12,828 bases of DNA from Clostridiales bacterium UBA1779 (GTDB taxonomy: Bacteria; Bacillota; Clostridia; Oscillospirales; CAG-272). Each line of letters starts with the position of its first letter. Within the stretch, counting starts at the first letter, position 1. The notes under the pieces are model-generated. The model had not been told where the DNA came from and did not search any database. It saw nothing but the letters and a program-made list of their open reading frames with translations. The stretch is taken from the NCBI GenBank assembly GCA_002314565.1, contig DCGL01000065.1:1-12828 (forward strand). The letters are read 5' to 3'. Position numbers and translations under genes: made by a program. Shown one piece after another: positions 1-5,778 of the stretch.

Positions 1-140
1 ATCCCGTTGTCAACACTTATTTTCACTTTTTTCAAAGTTTTTTTGTTTTTTTTCATCTTTTTTTCAAAACCTTGTTTTTCGTCATTCAGTTTACAACTTA
101 TCCACATACTTATCCACAGTTCCCACCGATTCCTTCCTAT
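1..140. other. Candidate oriC / DnaA-box cluster with T-tracts
   Basis: Two perfect DnaA boxes (TTATCCACA) lie at 98-106 and 110-118, same orientation, 12 bp apart. To their left are four T-tracts (27-32, 38-44, 46-53, 58-64) starting 8-12 bp apart, close to helical phasing, as expected for bent, easily melted DNA. On the minus strand a perfect -35 hexamer TTGACA occupies 8-13 and would drive a gene beyond the left edge. In Firmicutes this combination is typical of the dnaA upstream region and oriC. That dnaA lies just outside is inference; two boxes alone do not prove an origin. Bases 141-208 are A/T-rich with no gene. Confidence 0.5.
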
Positions 141-208
141 TATATAGCTTTTCAGACCGGAAAAATTGCGATAATTTTTTTCGATTTTTTCAAAAAAACA
201 CATTTTTC

Positions 209-237
209 TTGCCTGCTTCAGTGTTTTATTGTATAAT
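209..237 (+). promoter_or_regulatory. Sigma-A promoter for the ribokinase gene
   Basis: The -35 is TTGCCT (209-214), the spacer is 17 bp, and the -10 is a perfect TATAAT (232-237). Transcription would start near 244, about 30 bases before the ATG at 275. This placement rules out the longer reading frame that begins with TTG at 209, since that codon is in the -35 box. Confidence 0.7.
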
Positions 238-274
238 ATTTACTGTAATTATTTCTTTTGAAAGGAATTTCATT

Positions 275-1213
275 ATGAGAAAAGTCAGAATACTTACAGT
301 AAGTTCTGCCAATATGGATTTCGTTATGAACGTTTCAAAGGTTCCTGCCGGCGGTGAAACCGTACAGGATCCCGGAACATACAGCTTTATACCCGGAGGT
401 AAAGGAGCAAATGCTGCAGTTGCCATTCAGAGACTTGGCGGCGACAGCGTTTTCTGTACGAGACTCGGAAACGACTCCAACGGCCGAACGCTGAAAGCCA
501 TATATGAATCGGAAGGAATCGACACGAGATTTATCGTCACAGATTCGGAATCCAATACGGGTCTTGCCGCAATAATGGTAGAGCCCTCCGGCCAGAACAG
601 AATAATCGTATTCCCGGGATCAAACTCGAAAATCTGCGAGAAAGACATAAAAGACGCAATGGGCTGTCTGCCGGATGCGCTGTTTATGCAGCTTGAAATC
701 TCGGAAAGTGCCGTTCTCACAGCAGCCGGGTATGCCGCAGAAAAAGGTATTCCGATTTTCCTTGATGCCGGTCCCGCAAGACGCGACTTCCCTCTGGACA
801 AGTTGCCGAGACTTGAAGTATTTTCACCGAATGAGACCGAAACCGAAATATTCACCGGTATCAAGCCGTCGAATCCCGACGCCTGCCTGAAGGCAGCCAT
901 TGCTTTGTCAGAACTGGTAGACGCTCACTATTACGTAATCAAACTCGGCGGCAGAGGCTGCTATATATATGACGGAAAGTATTATTACTGCCTTCCCACC
1001 TACGATATGCCCGTCGTAGACACAACGGCTGCCGGTGACGCCTTTACCTCCGCGCTGACACTCGAATACCTGAGAAGCGGAGATATGGAAAGAGCCGGAA
1101 AATATGCCAACGCCGTAGGCTCCCTGGCGGTCGGTGTACGAGGAGCCATGCCCTCAATTCCAACCGAGGCGGCCGTTCAGAAATTCATCAAAGCCGTCGG
1201 AGTGTTTGACTGA
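275..1213 (+). CDS. rbsK: Ribokinase (PfkB family sugar kinase)
   Basis: A 312-residue cytoplasmic kinase, the usual ribokinase length, expected to phosphorylate D-ribose to ribose-5-phosphate with ATP. Visible motifs are the N-terminal sugar-binding GGKGAN (residues 41-46), the central SPNETE (184-189), and the C-terminal PfkB signature DTTAAGDAF (249-257) with catalytic base Asp255. The AAGD form, instead of the GAGD seen in many PfkB sugar kinases, fits ribokinase proper. ATG at 275 is chosen because an AAAGGA ribosome binding site (261-266) precedes it and the promoter lies at 209-237. No ribose transporter or RbsD is adjacent, so it may serve general nucleoside or ribose salvage. Another PfkB specificity cannot be excluded. 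Confidence 0.88.
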   Translation: MRKVRILTVSSANMDFVMNVSKVPAGGETVQDPGTYSFIPGGKGANAAVAIQRLGGDSVFCTRLGNDSNGRTLKAIYESEGIDTRFIVTDSESNTGLAAIMVEPSGQNRIIVFPGSNSKICEKDIKDAMGCLPDALFMQLEISESAVLTAAGYAAEKGIPIFLDAGPARRDFPLDKLPRLEVFSPNETETEIFTGIKPSNPDACLKAAIALSELVDAHYYVIKLGGRGCYIYDGKYYYCLPTYDMPVVDTTAAGDAFTSALTLEYLRSGDMERAGKYANAVGSLAVGVRGAMPSIPTEAAVQKFIKAVGVFD

Positions 1214-1215
1214 AA

Positions 1216-1695
1216 ATGTACGTCAGGCGAGTCAGCGGGAACAGAACCGCCGGGATACTGATCCTCTTCGTTTTGATGCTGCCGCCTCTTGCCGTGATCC
1301 TCTTTTCGGTTTATCGCGGCGAAATGCTTTTTACGGCAGCACTTGTCGCCCTAATGCTTGCATCCATGGGAATATATACGGCTCTGAGACTGCAGCTGAC
1401 CTCATACGTCTATGAAATATCCGACGACGAAAAACCCGGTCAGTACGACCTGATAATCAGATCGGTCTGCGGCAAGCGCATAAGAACCGAATGCAGGGTC
1501 TCGCTTCGCGGCAGGCTTGAAGCTGCGCAGTATAAAAAGCAGAGAGATGAAGCAATGATAAGATACTGTCCGCTTTTCTGTGACGGTACCGTAAGGATAT
1601 TCCGACCGGATGAAGCAAACGGGAAATATCTTGTTGTAATCTGCCCGGACGAAGAGATGCTTCGGATTATGATTGCCCTCGGGGTAGAAGAATAA
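1216..1695 (+). CDS. Two-helix membrane protein of unknown function
   Basis: A 159-residue protein I do not recognise. It starts 2 bp after the ribokinase stop and so is probably cotranscribed and translationally coupled; the only upstream Shine-Dalgarno-like run is GGAG at 1199-1202, rather far away. A short basic N-terminus is followed by two hydrophobic segments (about residues 12-32 and 37-58) joined by a very short loop, predicting a membrane hairpin with a cytoplasmic C-terminal domain of about 100 residues. That domain is charged, has several Cys (CGKRIRTEC, YCPLFC, ICPDEE) and looks alpha/beta. The Cys are not in a clear CxxC pattern. There is no signal peptide. Function unknown; the link to ribokinase is positional only. 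Confidence 0.7.
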   Translation: MYVRRVSGNRTAGILILFVLMLPPLAVILFSVYRGEMLFTAALVALMLASMGIYTALRLQLTSYVYEISDDEKPGQYDLIIRSVCGKRIRTECRVSLRGRLEAAQYKKQRDEAMIRYCPLFCDGTVRIFRPDEANGKYLVVICPDEEMLRIMIALGVEE

Positions 1696-1699
1696 AAAG

Positions 1700-1743
1700 A
1701 CGGTGACGCAGTCCTCTTTTGAGGATTCACGTCACCGTTTTAT
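1700..1743. terminator. Bidirectional intrinsic terminator
   Basis: Outer stem ACGGTGACG (1700-1708) pairs with CGTCACCGT (1730-1738); an inner stem TCCTC (1712-1716) pairs with GAGGA (1721-1725) across a TTTT loop. It is followed by TTTTAT on the plus strand and flanked by AAAAA (1694-1698) that gives a U-run on the minus strand. It sits between convergent genes and can end both transcripts. Confidence 0.8.
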
Positions 1744-1845
1744 TCACGTCACCGTTTTATTTATGTCACCGTTTTATTTATGTCACCGTCTGTTTTGGTC
1801 TCCGTCTTTTTTTGTAACCGTCTATTTATGTCACCGTATTCTGTT
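1731..1845. repeat. Seven-unit degenerate 16-17 bp tandem repeat
   Basis: Units start at 1731, 1748, 1765 (17 bp each), 1782, 1798, 1814 (16 bp each) and 1830. The core is GTCACCGTTTTATTTAT; later units drift to GTCTCCGTC and GTAACCGTC. The first unit is also the 3' arm and T-tail of the terminator at 1700-1743, so the array looks like a local amplification of half a terminator. It runs into the stop codon (1844-1846) of the convergent lipoprotein gene. No comparable unit was seen elsewhere in the window. Confidence 0.85.
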
Positions 1846-3184
1846 AATTAAGCCTTTGGTCGTAAATTTCGGCTGAGGCTGAGGCAACCTTAATTCGGTA
1901 GTTCATATTCTGCGTTGAATAAAATGAAGTAAAAGTACCACCGGAAAGCAGGGTGGAAACTGACAGCGAGTGAAGGTCTCCCCAAGTAAAGAGAACCGAA
2001 GGGTCTGTCGTCAGGCTGCGTAAAATATATGTTGAGACCTCTCGGGAGGCCATCCCCGGAAGGGCCGAGTATTCCTCAATGATTTTTTCGGAGGAACGGT
2101 AAATCGCGTCGATGGCGGCAGCGGTTTTTCTGCCGTAAACGAGGCCTGAAAGAGCGGCAAGGACCGTAACGGTTGAGGGGTCCACTGCAGAAGCGCTTCT
2201 GTCGTCGCGGTCATCTTCAGATGCCGGAAGAGGAAGAACGAGGCAGGCAGATGAGGGAACCTCAGATACTTTTCTTATCGAAACGCCACTGAAATCCGCA
2301 TCCTCTCCGAGCATAACCGTGACTGACGAAACCGAGTCAAAAAGCGAAGATTTTGAAGACCAGACGTCGCTTTTCACAACGGGAGACGACGTGCCCGCTT
2401 GCATTATCATAAAGCCGGAGGCCGAAAGAAGAGCTGAAGCTGCCAAGCCCGCATCCGTCGTACCGATAAACGGCTCACTGACGGAAACGAGCTCCATCAT
2501 CTTTTCAACGGTATAATTGCCGGATTTATATGCGTCATACAAAGCTTTTGACGTGCCGTTTTCAGTGTTACAGCAAAGCACGCAGGCAGATTCAAAAGCG
2601 GAGGAAAAGCCTCTGAACGGGAGCAGGTACAGACGCGGGCCGAAAGCACAGGCTTCGCAGAGTTCGCGGTAAGTAAAGGCGGAGCCCGATGAAATATCTA
2701 TACCTGCTTCGGACAGGTCCTGCAGTTCCCCGCGCAGCATAAGCGTCACCCCGGCTGACAGGAGATTGAGCGACAGAATGTCAAAGGAAGAATCGCCGGA
2801 CAGATAGTCGGCGTCGGAAACGCTCAGTATATCCTCGCACACAGTCTCGCAAAGGCGTATTCCGTATTTTTCGGATAGTATTACGTCACGTTCATAAAAA
2901 GCCGGTTCTTTTTCGTCTGCCCCCGCAAGAAGACTCTCTTCTTCACGCATTCTGAGAACGGTAAAATCCGAGACAAACGAATTGTCATATGAGTATGTAA
3001 TCTCGGGGACCGGATTCGTCTGTGCTTCTGTTTGTACAGCCGTTTCAGTGACCGCGACGGTAATCCCGAGGGTGAGCTCCCCTGTATCAACCGACTGATT
3101 TTCAGAGCCCGAGCTGCAGGCACAGAACAGCAATATCATACAAAGCAATGAAGACAAAAGTCTTATACTTCTGAACTTTTTCAT
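1844..3184 (-). CDS. Solute-binding-protein-like lipoprotein
   Basis: A 446-residue secreted lipoprotein. The start at 3184 is chosen over an upstream in-frame codon at 3223 because it has an AAAGGAG site 7 bases before it and begins a textbook MKKFRS signal peptide. A hydrophobic core (residues 8-20) leads to the Cys pair C21/C23 and CSSG; C23 is the likelier lipidated residue. A low-complexity Thr/Glu linker (about 40-60) follows. The rest resembles family 1 extracellular solute-binding proteins of Clostridia: a substrate-lobe stretch SSFDILSLN (132-140) and the recurrent LYDAYKSGNYTVEKMMEL-type motif (215-232). No ABC permease or ATPase partner is nearby, so transporter partner and ligand are unknown. 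It may be an orphan or diverged receptor. Family assignment is from sequence resemblance only. Confidence 0.6.
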   Translation of the reverse strand: MKKFRSIRLLSSLLCMILLFCACSSGSENQSVDTGELTLGITVAVTETAVQTEAQTNPVPEITYSYDNSFVSDFTVLRMREEESLLAGADEKEPAFYERDVILSEKYGIRLCETVCEDILSVSDADYLSGDSSFDILSLNLLSAGVTLMLRGELQDLSEAGIDISSGSAFTYRELCEACAFGPRLYLLPFRGFSSAFESACVLCCNTENGTSKALYDAYKSGNYTVEKMMELVSVSEPFIGTTDAGLAASALLSASGFMIMQAGTSSPVVKSDVWSSKSSLFDSVSSVTVMLGEDADFSGVSIRKVSEVPSSACLVLPLPASEDDRDDRSASAVDPSTVTVLAALSGLVYGRKTAAAIDAIYRSSEKIIEEYSALPGMASREVSTYILRSLTTDPSVLFTWGDLHSLSVSTLLSGGTFTSFYSTQNMNYRIKVASASAEIYDQRLN

Positions 3185-3200
3185 TCGGGCTCCTTTCTTT

Positions 3201-3219
3201 CTGATAATAATTATATCAG
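3201..3219. promoter_or_regulatory. Imperfect Fur-family-like palindrome in the lipoprotein leader
   Basis: CTGATA (3201-3206) is the inverted repeat of TATCAG (3214-3219), and a further CTGATA occurs at 3253-3258 in the promoter spacer. The full stretch matches the Fur 7-1-7 consensus TGATAATnATTATCA except for one extra A in the right half. That insertion, plus the A/T-richness, makes Fur-family binding only a suggestion; any repressor with a CTGATA half-site would fit. Confidence 0.3.
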
Positions 3220-3243
3220 TCAATTTTAAGAACAGTTAAAATT

Positions 3244-3272
3244 ATTATATCACTGATAAGTTTTTGTGTCAA
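3244..3272 (-). promoter_or_regulatory. Consensus promoter for the solute-binding-like lipoprotein
   Basis: On the minus strand a perfect -35 TTGACA (3267-3272) is separated by 17 bp from a perfect -10 TATAAT (3244-3249). Transcription would start near 3237, leaving a leader of about 50 bases before the ATG at 3184. The leader holds the palindrome at 3201-3219. Confidence 0.75.
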
Positions 3273-3370
3273 TTGTTATTGTTACCTCCCCCGATGAGGA
3301 TGCGCTGAAATACGGCAATGCAGGGGCTGAAACTGCTGCAAATTACGCGAGTTATTATATTAAAATATAA
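3266..3370 (+). other. Short coding-like G+C-richer island, possible gene remnant
   Basis: Between two A/T-rich promoter regions lies a stretch with balanced base use (about 3281-3355). In the frame from GTG at 3266 to TAA at 3368-3370 it reads as 34 codons including SPDEDALKYGNAGAETAAN, which looks like normal protein composition. There is no Shine-Dalgarno before 3266 and the consensus minus-strand promoter overlaps its beginning. It could be a remnant of a decayed gene, a small protein, or chance. Confidence 0.2.
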
Positions 3371-3397
3371 TAAAGTCAATTATTTCATCACCATATA

Positions 3398-3426
3398 TTG
3401 ACAAGCACAATCTGATGGTGTACAAT
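3398..3426 (+). promoter_or_regulatory. Strong sigma-A promoter for the Gfo/Idh oxidoreductase
   Basis: The -35 is a perfect TTGACA (3398-3403), the spacer is exactly 17 bp, and the -10 is TACAAT (3421-3426), one mismatch from consensus. Transcription should start near 3433. A half-site of the downstream palindrome lies inside the spacer, so promoter occupancy is probably regulated. Confidence 0.8.
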
Positions 3427-3470
3427 ATGTAGTAACTATGAGCTTACAAAATCAGATTGTGAACAATCTG
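3406..3470. promoter_or_regulatory. Operator-like palindrome and distal half-site
   Basis: CAGATTGT (3453-3460), GA, ACAATCTG (3463-3470) is a perfect 8+8 palindrome just upstream of the ribosome binding site at 3480-3484. The same half-site occurs at 3407-3414 in the promoter spacer; extended to 11 bases, CACAATCTGAT (3406-3416) is a perfect inverted repeat of ATCAGATTGTG (3451-3461). This resembles a two-operator repressor arrangement. Because the palindrome is transcribed it could also act as an RNA hairpin. The regulator is not in the window. Confidence 0.6.
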
Positions 3471-3490
3471 TGACTATGCGGAGGAATACG

Positions 3491-4558
3491 ATGATCGCAA
3501 CTGAAAAGAAAAAAGCCGGCTGTGCCGTAATAGGCTACGGAGGAATGGGCGGATGGCATACACGACACCTGCTCGAAAGTGACGTCGGATATCTCTGCGG
3601 CATCTGGGATATCGATCCTGCCAAGTGCGAGCTTGCAAAGCAGAACGGAATCAGAGCCTACGCTTCCGAAGCTGAGCTGCTTGCAGATCCGGATATTTCA
3701 GTCGTGACAATTGCCACTCCGAATGACGTGCATCCGGAAATTGCAATCCGCGCTCTGAGAGCCGGAAAGAACGTCATAAGCGAAAAGCCCGTTTGCCTCA
3801 GCGTAAAGGAGCTCGAAGAAGTTATCGCCGTTTCAAAAGAAACCGGAAAGCTTTTCACGGTTCACCAGAACAGACGCTGGGACTGCGATTTTCTGATGAT
3901 GAAAGAAGCTTACCACTGCGGCAAGCTCGGTAAAATATTTGAGGTCGAATCCAGAATTCAGGGTTCACGCGGTGTTCCCGGGGACTGGAGAGGTCACAAG
4001 CCTCACGGCGGCGGAATGATTTACGACTGGGGCGTTCACCTTATCGACCAGATGCTTCAGATTATCGACGACAAGAAAATCAAATCGGTTTACTGCCGCT
4101 GCGAAAACATCACGAATAAAGAAGTTGACGACGGTTTCCGTCTCGATATAATTTTTGAGGACGACGTTGTCGGCCACGTTGAAGTGGGAACGCATCATTT
4201 CATTGCTCTTCCCCGCTTCTATATGACCGGTACCGAAGGTGCCGCCATCATCGAAGACTGGCGCGACCGCACGAGATGCATACGCAATCTTGACAGAACT
4301 GAATACGAGGTCAAACCCGTTGTTACCGCTGCGGGAATGACGAAAACCATGGCTCCCCGTGCTGAGGACACTATGGAAACGTTTTACATTGAACGTCCCG
4401 AATCTGACGTTCACGATTATTACCGCAACTTCATCGCAGCAACCCGCGGTGAGTGCGAACAGCTTGTTACACACAAGCAGATGCTGAGGGTTCTGCGGGT
4501 TATGGAATCCGCATTTGAGTCTCACAGAACAGGAGCTGCCGTTCCGTTCTGTGACTGA
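3491..4558 (+). CDS. Gfo/Idh/MocA family NAD(P)-dependent oxidoreductase
   Basis: A 355-residue cytoplasmic dehydrogenase of the family acting on sugars, inositols and their derivatives. The N-terminal Rossmann fold has AVIGYGGMGGWH (12-23), an acidic residue after beta-2 (WDIDP, 39-43) suggesting preference for NAD, ATPNDVH (75-81) and the conserved EKP (98-100) whose Lys is catalytic in family members. The C-terminal domain carries GGGMIYDWGVHLIDQ (173-187), where His183 and Asp179 fit the usual active-site positions. The start at 3491 is chosen because GGAGG (3480-3484) lies 6 bases upstream; the longer in-frame start at 3470 would overlap the operator palindrome. It is transcribed alone. 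The substrate cannot be read from sequence; a regulated sugar or polyol catabolic step is the simplest inference. Confidence 0.85.
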   Translation: MIATEKKKAGCAVIGYGGMGGWHTRHLLESDVGYLCGIWDIDPAKCELAKQNGIRAYASEAELLADPDISVVTIATPNDVHPEIAIRALRAGKNVISEKPVCLSVKELEEVIAVSKETGKLFTVHQNRRWDCDFLMMKEAYHCGKLGKIFEVESRIQGSRGVPGDWRGHKPHGGGMIYDWGVHLIDQMLQIIDDKKIKSVYCRCENITNKEVDDGFRLDIIFEDDVVGHVEVGTHHFIALPRFYMTGTEGAAIIEDWRDRTRCIRNLDRTEYEVKPVVTAAGMTKTMAPRAEDTMETFYIERPESDVHDYYRNFIAATRGECEQLVTHKQMLRVLRVMESAFESHRTGAAVPFCD

Positions 4559-4623
4559 TGAAACGGCTGCGCGTACCGTTTCACAATAATGAATCCCCCG
4601 GAGGTATACCGACTCCGGGGGAT
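4559..4623 (+). terminator. Two successive hairpins after the oxidoreductase gene
   Basis: TGAAACGG (4559-4566) pairs with CCGTTTCA (4576-4583) immediately after the stop codon. Then ATCCCCCGGAG (4593-4603) pairs perfectly with CTCCGGGGGAT (4613-4623) over a 9-base loop. The second is very stable but its tail (ATTATTATCTC) is a poor U-tract, so termination may be partial or the hairpin may protect the mRNA 3' end. Confidence 0.6.
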
Positions 4624-4746
4624 ATTATTATCTCAAAGCATATTCGACAAAAAAGCAACATAATTAAACGACAATCAGTGTATGAAAGCTTCCGACTGTT
4701 TCACAGAGAAGCCGGGCTGTGTGATATAAAAAAATATGGCTGCCTC

Positions 4747-4785
4747 AAAAAACGCACCGCAGAACAAATCTGCAGTGCGTTTTTT
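4747..4785. terminator. Bidirectional intrinsic terminator between convergent genes
   Basis: AAAAAACGCAC (4747-4757) pairs with GTGCGTTTTTT (4775-4785), with an inner GCAGA/TCTGC stem (4759-4763 with 4769-4773). The A- and T-runs give a U-tract on either strand. It can end the oxidoreductase transcript and, 6 bp beyond the stop of the minus-strand lipoprotein gene, the ABC operon. The 123 bases between 4624 and 4746 show no gene. Confidence 0.85.
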
Positions 4786-4791
4786 GATATC

Positions 4792-5763
4792 TTACATTTC
4801 GAATCCGCCGAGCCAGTCGGAAAATTCGGTGTAAACGTTTTCAAATTCTGCGGCAAGCTTTTCGCCGGTCGGGAAAGTGAAAATGTAATCAGTCGTATTG
4901 AATTTTTCTACGTATTGCTGAGTGGAAGTATAATTTCCTGCTTCCAGCGCGGCGAGAGCCTCGTCGGCAATTGCCTTGGATTTCTCAATAATAGTAACGA
5001 GAGCGCTGAGCTTTTCGGGATCCAGGTTCTGAACCCGCTTGATTAGGCTCTCAAAGTAACCCTTGACGTAACCGTAGTTATACTGCTGACCCTCATCCTT
5101 AATAAAGGACAGAGCATCCGATGCATAGAGATAGTATCCGGGATAGGTTGTGCCGTCGGCGTCTGTATAGTCATTTACCCAGTAATTCGGCCAGTTGCAG
5201 ACGAAATCAACGTAGTTGAACATATTGTACAGATCGGAAACAAGTCCGCTCTCTGCGACCTTGGTCCACAGGGCCATTTCGTCACCGAGCTCTTCTGCAC
5301 TGAGAATCGTATATGAGGCATTTGAAATCTTGAATGCGAATTCATAGCCGTAATCGTCAGTAAAAGGCTTGTCTTCCGATTCCGCAACTTCAAGCACTCC
5401 CGTCACCTTAACGGCAGAGGTGGTATATCCGAAGGACTTACCCTTGGCAGGATAAACCTCGATGGTGTTTGAAAGCTGCGAAGTGTTCGGCTTGCAGAAG
5501 GGGCAGCTTTGGTAAGGCAGGTTCATAAGGAAAATGAACGAACCGTCAGCCGGAGAGCTTATTGCAAGGTAGCCGTTAATTGTTACGGTCTTTCCTTCAA
5601 GGCTCTGCAGGTATGAAAAATCAGAACCGGACTTGAAGCTGAGCTTGACTGCATCTGATGGGTCAACAGTCGTGCTGCCGCATGAACTGAAACAGAAAAC
5701 GAGAGAAAACGCCGTGAGTACAGCAAGAGCCACCGAAAGAATGGAGGTAAATGCTTTTTTCAT
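4792..5763 (-). CDS. ABC-associated lipoprotein with OB-like domain and CxxC
   Basis: A 323-residue lipoprotein, last gene of the three-gene ABC operon. A signal peptide (MKKAFTSILS then a hydrophobic core to residue 24) ends at FSSC with Cys28 as the lipid anchor. Residues 51-153 form a compact beta-rich unit: GKTVTINGYLA, FIFLMNLPYQSCPFCKPN with C87 and C90, then KVTGVLEV and a closing beta strand. This layout resembles the DUF3299 proteins found beside FtsX-type ABC transporters in zinc-responsive loci, although DUF3299 uses a different loop motif. CPFC could bind a metal or be a redox pair. The remainder (160-323) is rich in Tyr and Trp, then helical, and unrecognised. AAAGGAG (5772-5778) overlaps the permease stop, so translation is coupled. 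It is probably the extracellular partner of the permease. Confidence 0.65.
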   Translation of the reverse strand: MKKAFTSILSVALAVLTAFSLVFCFSSCGSTTVDPSDAVKLSFKSGSDFSYLQSLEGKTVTINGYLAISSPADGSFIFLMNLPYQSCPFCKPNTSQLSNTIEVYPAKGKSFGYTTSAVKVTGVLEVAESEDKPFTDDYGYEFAFKISNASYTILSAEELGDEMALWTKVAESGLVSDLYNMFNYVDFVCNWPNYWVNDYTDADGTTYPGYYLYASDALSFIKDEGQQYNYGYVKGYFESLIKRVQNLDPEKLSALVTIIEKSKAIADEALAALEAGNYTSTQQYVEKFNTTDYIFTFPTGEKLAAEFENVYTEFSDWLGGFEM

Positions 5764-5778
5764 TTTTTGAACTCCTTT

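Noticed and set aside
1731..1845. Possible CRISPR array
   Set aside because: The units are contiguous 16-17 bp tandem repeats with no spacers, and they derive from the neighbouring terminator arm; no cas gene is near.
3965..4525. Minus-strand open frame of 186 codons
   Set aside because: Fully antisense to the well-supported oxidoreductase; no ribosome binding site, composition of a shadow frame.
4559..4746. Riboswitch or small RNA in the gap after the oxidoreductase
   Set aside because: The hairpins follow a stop codon and lead only to a terminator; no downstream plus-strand gene to control and no recognised aptamer.
4558..5046. Plus-strand open frame of 162 codons after the oxidoreductase
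   Set aside because: It runs through three hairpins including the bidirectional terminator and then antisense through the lipoprotein gene; no ribosome binding site and no recognisable domain.
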